37,866 bases of DNA from positions 1 to 37,866 of the forward strand of contig JAUNMU010000004.1 of the NCBI GenBank assembly GCA_030531745.1, written 5' to 3'. The position numbers and the translations under genes are program-made. Numbering within the stretch: the stretch's first letter is position 1; every line of letters begins with the position of its first letter. This DNA comes from Synergistes sp. Lineage in GTDB: Bacteria; Synergistota; Synergistia; Synergistales; Synergistaceae. Below the pieces are notes generated by a model. That model had not been told where the DNA came from. It was given only the letters and a program-made list of their open reading frames with translations, and did not search any database. Shown piece by piece: positions 17,086 to 26,197 of the stretch.

Positions 17086-17964
17086 TTATTTTTTTTGTTT
17101 TTCTTTGCTTTCGCTTACAGCCCCACCAACCCTGTTATTTTTCTTTACAAGAATTTTTTTGCCGAATGTTCCGTCAATAAAAACGTCTTCCGGAATATTG
17201 CCCACTCCTCCGTAAAGTTTTTTTACCGCAAGAGCGGGTTTTGCCCACAATTCAGCCTCGTTGGGCAGCATAAATTCGGCACCGTTCCCCGATTTCGCGT
17301 TCAAAAAGACTATCCTGACAACAGGCTTGCCCTCGTTGACCCCCGCTTCAATGTACTTTACGGCATGAGTCCATCCCAAACGCCCAACCGCCTCATACCA
17401 TGAATCTATGAGAGTGAGCGGCACCTGTGAAGCAAAGATGTTTCCTCCGGATTTGCTCTTATCGGACATATCTATCGGCGTTGCCCTGTCCGAAGCCCAT
17501 GAGAGCAGCGGTCTTTCATCCGATTTATGACTGTTCAGCACAGAATTTTCCGCAAGCGAGGAGAGCCACATTTTGCCGTCGCGTGACAGATACCAAAATT
17601 TTTCTCCCCAATATACCTTGTATTCCGGCTCAAGCGGAGAGGCATTAAGACAAAACTTTCCCCAACCTGTTATTTTAAGCTCTGCCTTAACGGGATAGAA
17701 TTTTTCAACAAGTTTCTGATATTTCTCGCGCTCGTACCATAAGGACGGCCAAAATCTCTCCTGCCACATCGGTATAATGCCCAACACCACATTTTGAGGC
17801 AAAATATGCGCAGGCTGTGTCTCAACGACGCCGACTCTCATCACGGCAAATCTTGCTTCGGCTGCAAACAACACGCCAAACAACAATACGAAAAACGCCA
17901 GAAGTTTTTTCCCTCTTTTTGTGTTGTGTCTAAAACGCGCCAAAGAATTTGATCTCATATTCAA
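17086..17964 (-). CDS. ftsQ: FtsQ-like divisome protein
   Basis: Called mainly by position between murB and ftsA and by topology. It has a basic N terminus, one membrane helix (about 19-40), then an extracytoplasmic region with a POTRA-like start and a beta-rich section (KVYWGEKFWYLSRDGKMWL) resembling FtsQ. FIDGTFGKKILVK near the end matches the last FtsQ strands. FtsQ bridges FtsL/DivIC-type proteins and recruits FtsW and FtsI. The sequence is divergent, with many Trp and Tyr residues. It overlaps the murB end by 35 bases if TTG 17964 is used (GGAG 6 bases upstream); ATG 17958 is the alternative. The gene ends in an A-rich run. Confidence 0.75.
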   Translation of the reverse strand: MNMRSNSLARFRHNTKRGKKLLAFFVLLFGVLFAAEARFAVMRVGVVETQPAHILPQNVVLGIIPMWQERFWPSLWYEREKYQKLVEKFYPVKAELKITGWGKFCLNASPLEPEYKVYWGEKFWYLSRDGKMWLSSLAENSVLNSHKSDERPLLSWASDRATPIDMSDKSKSGGNIFASQVPLTLIDSWYEAVGRLGWTHAVKYIEAGVNEGKPVVRIVFLNAKSGNGAEFMLPNEAELWAKPALAVKKLYGGVGNIPEDVFIDGTFGKKILVKKNNRVGGAVSESKEKQKK

Positions 17965-18823
17965 GTCTTACTCCAAATTCATCAAAAACTCTTTCCCTGC
18001 ACATTTCACAAAGCCTGTAAATATCATCCGATGTCGCTTCATTGTAATTTTCAATGAAGTTTGCGTGCTTCGCCGACACTCTTGCTCCGCCGACAGCAAG
18101 CCCCTTGCACCCACAGCGGTCAAGAAGGGCACCGGCTGCATATTTTTCGGGATTCTTAAAGACACATCCTGCGCTTCTTGCACCGATAGGCTGTCCCTTT
18201 TTCAGTTCCGCAAAGCGTCTTACGTTTTGCGTTATTGTCTTTCTATCCGCTGTTTCAGAGACAAATCCCGCCTTTGTTATAAAAAAAGGCTTATCATCTT
18301 TCTCATTCCAAGGAGATTTCCTATAACACCAAGCAAGTTCACTGCTCTCCCATCTGCGGCATGTCCCGTTGTACGAAACCGTCTCAACCCATTTCAGCGT
18401 ATTGGCAAACGAAACACCGGCGGCCCCTGCGTTCCCGAAAACAGCACCGCCCACAGTTCCTGGGATTCCTACGAGAAATTCAAATCCGCCGATGCCGTGT
18501 TTTACCGAAAGTTCAAGCAGCTTTTTTACAGGCAGACCCGCTCCTGCTTCAATGATGACTTTTCCGTCACTCTCGCATACATTCATAGACGACATAGCAG
18601 ACGAAGATACAACCGCGGCATTGACCGTTCCATCCTGAACAAGAATATTTGATCCTCCCCCCAAGGCATACACATCTATCCCCTCGTCATGTGCCGCTTT
18701 CAGAGCATCGGATACTTGTGTGGAATCGGCAGGAGCGGCAAACCAAAGGCATTTGCCGCCGCAGTGCCATGTATTGAGTTCTTTTAACGAGACATCCGAG
18801 ATTCGCTCCGTCATACCGATCAT
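17930..18823 (-). CDS. murB: UDP-N-acetylenolpyruvoylglucosamine reductase
   Basis: MurB reduces UDP-GlcNAc-enolpyruvate to UDP-MurNAc with FAD and NADPH. FAD motifs ALGGGSNILVQDG and GIPGTVGGAVFGNAGA are clear, and YRKSP supplies the catalytic arginine region. The proton-donor loop reads SAGCVFKNP, so the position held by Ser229 in E. coli (GSFFKNP) is a cysteine (C220 here), a substitution also found in other MurB groups. The frame extends upstream to 18925, but I place the start at ATG 18823, which overlaps the murC stop by ATGA and gives about 297 residues, the normal size. Confidence 0.94.
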   Translation of the reverse strand: MIGMTERISDVSLKELNTWHCGGKCLWFAAPADSTQVSDALKAAHDEGIDVYALGGGSNILVQDGTVNAAVVSSSAMSSMNVCESDGKVIIEAGAGLPVKKLLELSVKHGIGGFEFLVGIPGTVGGAVFGNAGAAGVSFANTLKWVETVSYNGTCRRWESSELAWCYRKSPWNEKDDKPFFITKAGFVSETADRKTITQNVRRFAELKKGQPIGARSAGCVFKNPEKYAAGALLDRCGCKGLAVGGARVSAKHANFIENYNEATSDDIYRLCEMCRERVFDEFGVRLEYEIKFFGAF

Positions 18824-20238
18824 CTCTGCATTTCTGCCAGTTTTTCCAGTATTTTTTTGCCAAGCGTTCCGACAGAACCGGCTCCGAGTGTCAGTATTAT
18901 GTCTCCGCATTTTGCAGAACGGCATACGGAGCTTATAAGATCTTCAAAGTCTTCCGAAAGTTCATAGTGCGACCGCGTATCATCGTCCGCAGCATCAAGT
19001 ATAAGCTTTGACGATACTCCGTCTATGGGCTGTTCATCGGAGCCGTATATCGGCAGTATAAATGTTCTGTCGGCAAGCGACAGCGCCCGTGCAAATTCTT
19101 TATACAACGCCGCAGTACGGCTGAAACGGTGAGGCTGGAATATAGCGACAACTCTTCGCCCTCCAAAAATTTTACGAATCGTTGAAAGCGTTGCGGTAAT
19201 TTCGTTGGGGTGATGTCCGTAGTCATCATATATGAGTATATTGTCAATTTCACCTGTCTTTTGCAGACGGCGCTTTGCCCCGCCGAAATATTTCAGCCCC
19301 TGTACGATCTGTTCATGAGGTATGCCCATTTCATAACACGCGGCGTATGCTGCAAGAGAATTAAGTACATTGTGATCCCCTGATACGGAAAGTTCAACAT
19401 CTCCGACTTCTTCCCCATCATGCAGCAGTGTATATGAAACACCGCCTCCCTCACGATGGTTCACATCGGCAGCACCCCAGTTATGATTATTTCCGTATCC
19501 GTACGTTATGATCTGAGTCTTAATTTTATATTCCTCGCGCAGTTTTCTTATCCCCGCATCTTCCATACAAAGGATTGTTTTGCCGCTTTCCTTGACGTTG
19601 CTTAAAAATTCATCAAATGCGTCGGTAACCGACTTAAATGTCATATAATGATCCCTGTGATCCCAATCTATGTTTGTCACTACCGCTATTTCAGGATGGA
19701 AATAGACAAAAGAGCGGTCACTTTCATCAAGCTCTGCCGCCATATATTCTCCCTTGCCTAATTTTGCGTTCGTTCCAAGCTGAAGCACTTCACCGCCTAT
19801 GGCTATGGTAGGGTCAATCCCTGCTTTCTCCGCAACAAGCGAGATCATTGAAGATGTCGTCGTCTTACCGTGAGTTCCGGCGACACCGACACCGCGGCGT
19901 TCGTTAAAAATTTTGCTTAATATCTCTGCTCTTCTTGCTACCTGTATTCCGCGCTGCCATGCTTTTAATATTTCGGGATGATCCTTCGGCAGCGCACTTG
20001 AATAGACTACGATATCAGGCATAAATTCATCTATGTGTCTTGTGTCATGACCCTTCATAACGGGGATCCCCGCATCTTCAAGACGTCTTGCATACGCAGT
20101 GCTGACAAGGTCGCACGCAGACACACGCGCTCCTATCTTATCCAAAAGTATCGCAAGAGCGCTCATTCCGGCTCCGCCTGCACCCATTAAATGAATATTT
20201 TTCCCTTTGAGACCTTCATCTAAAATCTTCATACTCAT
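18820..20238 (-). CDS. murC: UDP-N-acetylmuramate-L-alanine ligase
   Basis: MurC adds L-alanine to UDP-MurNAc with ATP. The N-terminal UDP-binding motif MGAGGAGMS is at about 18-26, and the P loop GTHGKTT is at 121-127; histidine in this loop is the MurC-specific form. DDYGHHPNEI (about 335-344) is the family-specific C-terminal motif. Length 472 is normal. ATG 20238 directly follows GGGGCGG, and the ATG two codons later may be the real start. Its stop overlaps murB by ATGA. Confidence 0.97.
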   Translation of the reverse strand: MSMKILDEGLKGKNIHLMGAGGAGMSALAILLDKIGARVSACDLVSTAYARRLEDAGIPVMKGHDTRHIDEFMPDIVVYSSALPKDHPEILKAWQRGIQVARRAEILSKIFNERRGVGVAGTHGKTTTSSMISLVAEKAGIDPTIAIGGEVLQLGTNAKLGKGEYMAAELDESDRSFVYFHPEIAVVTNIDWDHRDHYMTFKSVTDAFDEFLSNVKESGKTILCMEDAGIRKLREEYKIKTQIITYGYGNNHNWGAADVNHREGGGVSYTLLHDGEEVGDVELSVSGDHNVLNSLAAYAACYEMGIPHEQIVQGLKYFGGAKRRLQKTGEIDNILIYDDYGHHPNEITATLSTIRKIFGGRRVVAIFQPHRFSRTAALYKEFARALSLADRTFILPIYGSDEQPIDGVSSKLILDAADDDTRSHYELSEDFEDLISSVCRSAKCGDIILTLGAGSVGTLGKKILEKLAEMQR

Positions 20239-20250
20239 CCGCCCCTATTT

Positions 20251-21330
20251 TTATTTACATTCCCGGCAATTCCATATTTCGTCCCACAATCTGCTGCAAA
20301 CAGCCTCTCTGTGATTGTAAGGCGATACGCACTTTGTCCCCGATTTTTCGCCTATCCCCGACAACACATCCGCAAGTCTGCTCTCCATCTCATCCTCTTT
20401 AAGCATAATTCCATTGTTTTCTTTCACAAACAGCTGCGCATTTTTTAGCTGATGGTTATCTGTCGCTCTGCTGCACGGTATCACGACAGCCGGTATTCCA
20501 AGTTCCCTTGCTTCCGCAAGAGTTGATCCGCCGGCCCTGACGACAAGCACATCGGCAAGAGAATATAAGAGCGATGTATTCCACACTCTCGGCAGCAATA
20601 TCACATTATCCGAAGGACGTTCCGGCATCTCCGTAACGGCAGGAAGTACAAATGTCCACTCTCTGAGCATCTCCGATTCGGCAATTTTACATATTATGTT
20701 CTTTACGGATACACTGCCGAGCGATCCTGTAAAGACAACGGCAATTCTGCCTGTCGGTACGCACTCGCCCAACCCCAAATCTCTCCATGCGGCGGCGCGT
20801 TCAATAATGTCAAAGTTTCTGACAGGGATACCCACGTATTTATATCTATTTTTCTTGATGGGTACGCACTCGTTCCATCCGCTCAATACGAGAATACCGT
20901 TTTTTGAAGCAAAGCGCGTAACTCTCCCTGCATATACATTCTGTTCGTGTATGAGGCAACGCACTTTGTACTTTTTGCACGACAGCATTACGGGAAAAGA
21001 GAGATACCCTCCGAAAAGCAGTGCTGCATCGGGCTTAAAAGAATCTACGCCTTTCCGCGCTTTTTGAAATGCAGAGACCATGCAGCCAAACCTCTTAAAT
21101 TTTTCAGCAACATCTCCTGAGAGGGGAGATCCCTCTATAGGCAGCACAAAAGGGTCAACTCCGGCAGCCTTATATATATCAAGTTCCAGCCGGCGCGCCC
21201 CGCACATATACCGCACGGCACACTCCGGATGATTTTCACTCACCCACATACCAAACGACAAGGCCGGCCATATATGACCGCCGGTACCGCCTGCCGCAAG
21301 AATAAGCCTCTTCATAACATCTGCTTTCAT
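20251..21330 (-). CDS. murG: UDP-GlcNAc:lipid I transferase
   Basis: MurG adds GlcNAc to lipid I, forming lipid II on the inner face of the membrane. GGTGGHIWPAL near the N terminus is the signature loop, IHEQNVYAGR matches the EQN motif, and RAGGSTLAE (about residue 265) is the UDP-GlcNAc site. The open frame runs on to 21519, but the extra 63 residues overlap ftsW and look non-coding. ATG 21330 overlaps the ftsW stop as ATGA and gives 359 residues, the usual length. Confidence 0.95.
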   Translation of the reverse strand: MKADVMKRLILAAGGTGGHIWPALSFGMWVSENHPECAVRYMCGARRLELDIYKAAGVDPFVLPIEGSPLSGDVAEKFKRFGCMVSAFQKARKGVDSFKPDAALLFGGYLSFPVMLSCKKYKVRCLIHEQNVYAGRVTRFASKNGILVLSGWNECVPIKKNRYKYVGIPVRNFDIIERAAAWRDLGLGECVPTGRIAVVFTGSLGSVSVKNIICKIAESEMLREWTFVLPAVTEMPERPSDNVILLPRVWNTSLLYSLADVLVVRAGGSTLAEARELGIPAVVIPCSRATDNHQLKNAQLFVKENNGIMLKEDEMESRLADVLSGIGEKSGTKCVSPYNHREAVCSRLWDEIWNCRECK

Positions 21331-22466
21331 GCCATATCTGCCCCCATACGGCTTTCCTTTTCCAACCGCAGAAGCATACCGACCCTTGCCCACATAGTAA
21401 CAAGTGACGTTCCTCCGTAGCTCAAAAAAGGCAGAGCCATTCCCGTAAGCGGTACCATCTTTGTAACTCCTGCGACATTTATTGCAAGCGGCAGAATTAC
21501 GGTGAGCGCAATTCCCCATGTCATAGCAGCTTCAAATCCGCTTCCTGTTCTGAAATATGTGACGCGCGTCTGAGCAAACCAAAATGCAAACAGCCCGATT
21601 ACGCACAGAGTTCCGGCAAGACCTAACTCTTCTCCCACAGCGGCAAATATAAAATCAGTGTACGCGGCGGGAAGATAATTTAATTTTTGGAATCCGTGTC
21701 CGAGACCCATTCCCCACATTCCGCCGTTTGCAAACGCTATAAGCCCCTGTATTGCCTGATAACCCTTATCAAGCGGATCCGACCACGGATCCAAAAAGGC
21801 GGTGATTCGCCTCATTCTGTACGGCTCAAATATAATCAGCAGCGGCAGCGTAATGCCAAGCAGCACGCCGCCTATTATGACGGGATAGCGCCAGCAGATT
21901 CTCTCAACATAGATACCCATTGCAACGGCAGATACAAGCACCATCGTACCAAGGTCAGGCTGACAGAGCAGCGGGATAGCACATATTACCGTAAGTAAGC
22001 CGACCCTTACAAAGCTCTTAAATTCGTATGATGCCGCATCATACTTTGAAAGAAGCTTTGACACATGAAGTGCTACGGCAAGACAGAGCAATTCCCCCGG
22101 CTGTATTGACATACCAAGCCCGGGTATTCTCACCCAGCGTCTTGCGCCGCCTATTGACTCACCTACTCCCGGAATAATAGGCAGCCATGCGAATACCCAC
22201 ATACACACGAGAATGACACCGGACCACTTGTACCAGAATTTCAGCGGCACGAGATAGACCACATACATTCCCGCCATCGCCACACCAAGCCAGGTCAGCT
22301 GCTTTATCCCCATCTGAAACGGCGTTCCCGTGTTCACAAATGATGTGGGGCTTGTCGTGGAAGTTATCACAAGGATACCTATTCCGCTCAAAATCAAAGG
22401 CACAAGCCACAGAAAGGGATTTACCGAAAATTTTTCAATTTCTCCGGGGATGTCACGCTCAAACAT
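21327..22466 (-). CDS. ftsW: Lipid II polymerase FtsW (SEDS family)
   Basis: This 379-residue SEDS glycosyltransferase has about 10 predicted membrane segments. GARRWVRIPGLGMSIQPGEL and LCQPDLGTMVLV carry conserved family residues, and the C-terminal PFLSYGGTSLVTMW is the SEDS signature. Its place between murD and murG makes FtsW, the partner of FtsI at the septum, more likely than RodA or SpoVE. It starts 1 base after the murD stop and overlaps murG by ATGA. Confidence 0.95.
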   Translation of the reverse strand: MFERDIPGEIEKFSVNPFLWLVPLILSGIGILVITSTTSPTSFVNTGTPFQMGIKQLTWLGVAMAGMYVVYLVPLKFWYKWSGVILVCMWVFAWLPIIPGVGESIGGARRWVRIPGLGMSIQPGELLCLAVALHVSKLLSKYDAASYEFKSFVRVGLLTVICAIPLLCQPDLGTMVLVSAVAMGIYVERICWRYPVIIGGVLLGITLPLLIIFEPYRMRRITAFLDPWSDPLDKGYQAIQGLIAFANGGMWGMGLGHGFQKLNYLPAAYTDFIFAAVGEELGLAGTLCVIGLFAFWFAQTRVTYFRTGSGFEAAMTWGIALTVILPLAINVAGVTKMVPLTGMALPFLSYGGTSLVTMWARVGMLLRLEKESRMGADMA

Positions 22467-22467
22467 T

Positions 22468-23835
22468 TTACTCTTCTCTTTCTATTATTCCCTTTGCTAT
22501 CGCGCAAAAATGTTCGCCGCGCACATTATAGCTCTTATACATATCCCAGCTTGTGCATGCCGGAGAAAGAAGGATCGTATCTCCCGCCTCAGACATTGAA
22601 TATGCAATATTCACGGCATCTTCCATATCCGATGCGAGCCTGTAGTTTTCTACACCGACAGAAGCAAGTGCTGCGGCTATTTTTTCTTTTTCGGCTCCCA
22701 AAATGACAGCGGCCTTTGTATAATTTTTAACAGCTTCGGCAAGCGGCGCATAATCCTCGCCCTTTCCCTGACCGCCGAGTATAATTATCTTGCTTCCGTC
22801 AAGAGACGTCATCGCCGTTATTGTCGCAGCAACATTCGTACCCTTTGAGTCATCAACAAAAGTTACGCCGTTGACACTTCCGGCAAACGCACAGCGATGT
22901 TTCGGCGGCGTATATGAACCTATAACATCAGACGACACATCCGACACGTTAAAAATCTCAAGAGCGCCGAGTGCCATCGCCGTATTTTCAAGATTGTGCT
23001 TTCCGAGAAGTTTTACATCGTCAAAACAGAACATTTTATGCTTTATATGATCTTCTGCATCGTTTATCCACACAGCGTGAAGTTCTTCGTCAAGGCAGAT
23101 TCCCCGAACTTCCGCTTCGCACTTATTCCATGAAAGCGGAAATTTACGCACGCATTCTTTTATCTTCAGCGCATCTTCATCGCGCTTCTGATAGATCGCA
23201 GAACCTCCCTCCGCGACACATCTGATAATATTTGCCTTTGCTGCAACATAATTTTCGTAGGAGCCATGCCAGTCTATGTGGTCGGGCGCAAGATTCGTCA
23301 CGACGGCAAGGTCGCACTTAAATTCCTTTGCCCAATGCAACTGAAAGCTTGATAGTTCAAGGACAACAAAATTATACGACTTGTCCGCGGCGTGTACTGC
23401 CGCGTTTCCGATATTTCCACCCGTCATTACGGAATAACCCATCTTTTCAAGATAATATCCTATCATTGAAGTCGTGGTCGTCTTGCCGTTGCTGCCGGTA
23501 ACGCCTATCACGGTCCCGTTAAGGTATGGAGAGATAAAATCAAGTTCCCCTGTTATCTTTACATTTTTCTCACGCGCATCTTTGAGTATGGGAATGTCAG
23601 GCGATATGCCGGAGCTTACGAGTATTTCGTCTGCTTCAAGCACACGGAGCGTATTTCCGCCATCTTCCCAACTGATTTTTTTACTTTCAAATGCTTTTTT
23701 TACATCTGTGCCGATTTCCTTTTTATCGGAGACAAATACGTCCGCTCCATGCTCTTGAGCAAACTCAGCAAGCGCCTGTCCGCTTACGCCGGCTCCTATT
23801 ACGGAAATTTTTCTTCCTTTTAGTTCACACGCCAT
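22468..23835 (-). CDS. murD: UDP-MurNAc-L-alanine-D-glutamate ligase
   Basis: MurD adds D-glutamate to UDP-MurNAc-L-Ala. The P loop GSNGKTTTT lies at about 114-122, the Rossmann start is VIGAGVSGQ, and the late motifs FVDDSKGTN and ILGGQGKGEDY are MurD-specific. LLSPACTSWDMY near the C terminus is also typical. ATG 23835 is preferred over GTG 23844 because GGAG stands 8 bases upstream of it. Length is about 455 residues. It lies 23 bases after mraY and 1 base before ftsW. Confidence 0.97.
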   Translation of the reverse strand: MACELKGRKISVIGAGVSGQALAEFAQEHGADVFVSDKKEIGTDVKKAFESKKISWEDGGNTLRVLEADEILVSSGISPDIPILKDAREKNVKITGELDFISPYLNGTVIGVTGSNGKTTTTSMIGYYLEKMGYSVMTGGNIGNAAVHAADKSYNFVVLELSSFQLHWAKEFKCDLAVVTNLAPDHIDWHGSYENYVAAKANIIRCVAEGGSAIYQKRDEDALKIKECVRKFPLSWNKCEAEVRGICLDEELHAVWINDAEDHIKHKMFCFDDVKLLGKHNLENTAMALGALEIFNVSDVSSDVIGSYTPPKHRCAFAGSVNGVTFVDDSKGTNVAATITAMTSLDGSKIIILGGQGKGEDYAPLAEAVKNYTKAAVILGAEKEKIAAALASVGVENYRLASDMEDAVNIAYSMSEAGDTILLSPACTSWDMYKSYNVRGEHFCAIAKGIIEREE

Positions 23836-23858
23836 TTTATCCACTCCGTTCTTTCAAA

Positions 23859-24806
23859 TCATATCAACGTGAAAATCAGTAAAAGAGACAACATGCCAAC
23901 TATGTGTATCAGCCAAAAGCGTGCCACTATTTTTGTCTCTTTCCAACCGCACAATTCAAAGTGATGATGCACGGGACTCATTTTGAAAATCTTCCTATGA
24001 AAGTGCCGTATTGCAACTATCTGAATAAAGACCGTAAATATCTCTATCCCGAACATAAAACCAAGCGGAAACACCGCCGGCACAGAACCGGAGGTAAGAC
24101 AAACAGTCAATATGAGAGCCGCAAGGAAGTGTGAACCAACGTCTCCCATAAAGACAGATGCCGGATGTGAATTGTGCCACAGAAAACCGAGAGATACACC
24201 GCAGCCCATTGCGGCAATTATCATTGCATCGGCATTTTCGCAAAGTACGAACAAAGCACCTACAAATGAAAAGAGCGAACACCCAACCGCAAGTCCGTCC
24301 AGTCCATCCGTAACATTCACCGCATTGAGCAGTCCGACGCCAATAAATGATACTGCCGCGACATAGACGGGATAGGAAACTTCAACATAAGGCAATATGA
24401 TATACGGAGGCACAGCGGCATAAGATACGCATGGCACGGTAACTGCGATTTGAAGGAACAACTTCTGCATACTTGTAAATCCGTCGGAAGATCTGCGCAA
24501 GTGCTTCAGCAGGTCATCCGCAAATCCTACGGCTGCTGCCGCAATAGGATACGTCACACAAAGCAGGACTTCGGTAAAGCTCCAAAATCCGCTCACGCAC
24601 AGAATTATTGCAACGATCACCGCAACCGCGACAAAGACAACACCGCCCATCTCAGGCGTACCGAGTTTATTTTCCTCATGCCATTTGGGACCGTACAGCT
24701 TCGTCACCTGTTCAAGCTTCATCTTACGCATGGCATCTATCCAAAATCTCTGAATCGTGATCTCAAGGAAAAATGCCAAAAGGGCAATAGCTATGAGATA
24801 TATCAA
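23859..24806 (-). CDS. mraY: Phospho-MurNAc-pentapeptide translocase
   Basis: MraY transfers phospho-MurNAc-pentapeptide to undecaprenyl phosphate, making lipid I. This polytopic membrane protein of 315 residues carries GFADDLLK (the DDxxK catalytic pair), NVTDGLDGLA, MGDVGSHFLAA and the MSPVHHHFELCGW histidine loop, all hallmarks of the family. The start codon is TTG, overlapping the murF stop as TTGA, with GGAGG 7 bases upstream. It is somewhat shorter than E. coli MraY (360). Confidence 0.96.
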   Translation of the reverse strand: MIYLIAIALLAFFLEITIQRFWIDAMRKMKLEQVTKLYGPKWHEENKLGTPEMGGVVFVAVAVIVAIILCVSGFWSFTEVLLCVTYPIAAAAVGFADDLLKHLRRSSDGFTSMQKLFLQIAVTVPCVSYAAVPPYIILPYVEVSYPVYVAAVSFIGVGLLNAVNVTDGLDGLAVGCSLFSFVGALFVLCENADAMIIAAMGCGVSLGFLWHNSHPASVFMGDVGSHFLAALILTVCLTSGSVPAVFPLGFMFGIEIFTVFIQIVAIRHFHRKIFKMSPVHHHFELCGWKETKIVARFWLIHIVGMLSLLLIFTLI

Positions 24807-26197
24807 CTTGCCGCCTCCATATACTTGTCGGTTATATATGAAAGACCGTAAGAGTTTGATCCCTTAACAAGCACAACGGCACCGTCCGTCTCCGAGTAAT
24901 TCAGAATAGCATCAATATCCGCAAGACAATCGCACAAAAGCGCTTTGTTTGGCAATTCTCCGCACGTTTTCCACTCATCTCCGAGCAGCACGATCTTGTC
25001 AAAATCACTTACTTCACTCAATATTTTTTCATGCCACACGGCACTTTCTCTTCCAAGCTCCCTCATACCCGCCAAAACAGCACGTTTTTCAAGTCCCATA
25101 TTTTCCGCCAAAGAGCGCGTATTGCATATTGCCATACTCATTGCCGCAGGACTTGCATTATATGCTTCATCTACAAGCCAACCGCCGCCGGAAAGTCTGC
25201 GGCACACACCATGCCCCGAAACAGCTCTCGCATTCGCAAGACCGTATCTCGCTTCGTCCGGTGAAAGCCCCATTTCAACGGCTGCCGCAAACGCAAGCGC
25301 CATATTATACGCATGCTGCACACCGAAGAGATGTGACAAAAGTGTTAATTTTTCATTTTTATATTCAATATCCGCCAAGACAGAGACGCCGCCGCTCTCC
25401 GCCGTGATTTTCGCATCCTTTATCACAACATCACAGCATGATCTCTTACCTACCGAAATTTTTTTCTTTCCCTCAAGTCCGGCAGAGAAATATTCCGCAA
25501 GCAGCGTGTTATCGCCGTTATATGCCACAGCCGACAATCCGGAATGTCTGCATATTTCCGTTTTCTCTCTCAGCACACCGGACATTGTCCCGAAATTTTC
25601 AAGATGACACGGCGCAACCTCAGTTATCACCGCAACATCGGGGGGAAAGAGCCCCACAAGTTTTGCGATCTGACCGAAATTATCCGAGCCAAATTCAAAG
25701 ACAATAGCTTCCATATCCTCCGGCATAGTAAGAACACCAAATGAACAGCCCAAAGGTGTGTTGTAATTTTTGATCGCCGTGTGTACCTTGTATTTTTCAC
25801 GCAGCGCCGCGCTTATGAGTTCGCGCGTCGTGGTTTTGCCCACACTTCCGGTAACCGCTGCCGATTTCGGCGCAACTCTTCTGTAATATTCTTTTGCCAG
25901 CTTAAGATATGCGTCCTCGCTGCCGTTTACCGTTATGAATGATACATTTGGAAATTCACTGACAAAATCACCGCGGCAGAAAGCATATTCTTCCATCATG
26001 ATAAGTTCCGCACCGCGCTCTGCCGCGCTCCTTACATAATCGTTTCCGTCTGTATTCGCGCCCCTCACAGCAAGAAATGCACTGCCTTTTTTCACTTCGC
26101 GGCTGTCAAACACCCACTCACGGCAAACGGGAACATCACGTCCGAAGCTTCTGCCTCCGCATATAGCAGCACCCTCGCAGCTTCCGAAAGATTTCAT
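24803..26197 (-). CDS. murF: UDP-MurNAc-tripeptide-D-alanyl-D-alanine ligase
   Basis: MurF adds D-Ala-D-Ala to the UDP-MurNAc-tripeptide. GSVGKTTTRE is the P loop (about 117-126), and YNTPLGCSFG, VDEAYNASPAAM and LGDEWKTCGE match the central and C-terminal MurF motifs. I use ATG 26197, which overlaps the murE stop as ATGA and gives 464 residues; the frame is open a further 10 codons. No ddl gene, which would supply the dipeptide, is present in this window. Confidence 0.96.
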   Translation of the reverse strand: MKSFGSCEGAAICGGRSFGRDVPVCREWVFDSREVKKGSAFLAVRGANTDGNDYVRSAAERGAELIMMEEYAFCRGDFVSEFPNVSFITVNGSEDAYLKLAKEYYRRVAPKSAAVTGSVGKTTTRELISAALREKYKVHTAIKNYNTPLGCSFGVLTMPEDMEAIVFEFGSDNFGQIAKLVGLFPPDVAVITEVAPCHLENFGTMSGVLREKTEICRHSGLSAVAYNGDNTLLAEYFSAGLEGKKKISVGKRSCCDVVIKDAKITAESGGVSVLADIEYKNEKLTLLSHLFGVQHAYNMALAFAAAVEMGLSPDEARYGLANARAVSGHGVCRRLSGGGWLVDEAYNASPAAMSMAICNTRSLAENMGLEKRAVLAGMRELGRESAVWHEKILSEVSDFDKIVLLGDEWKTCGELPNKALLCDCLADIDAILNYSETDGAVVLVKGSNSYGLSYITDKYMEAAS

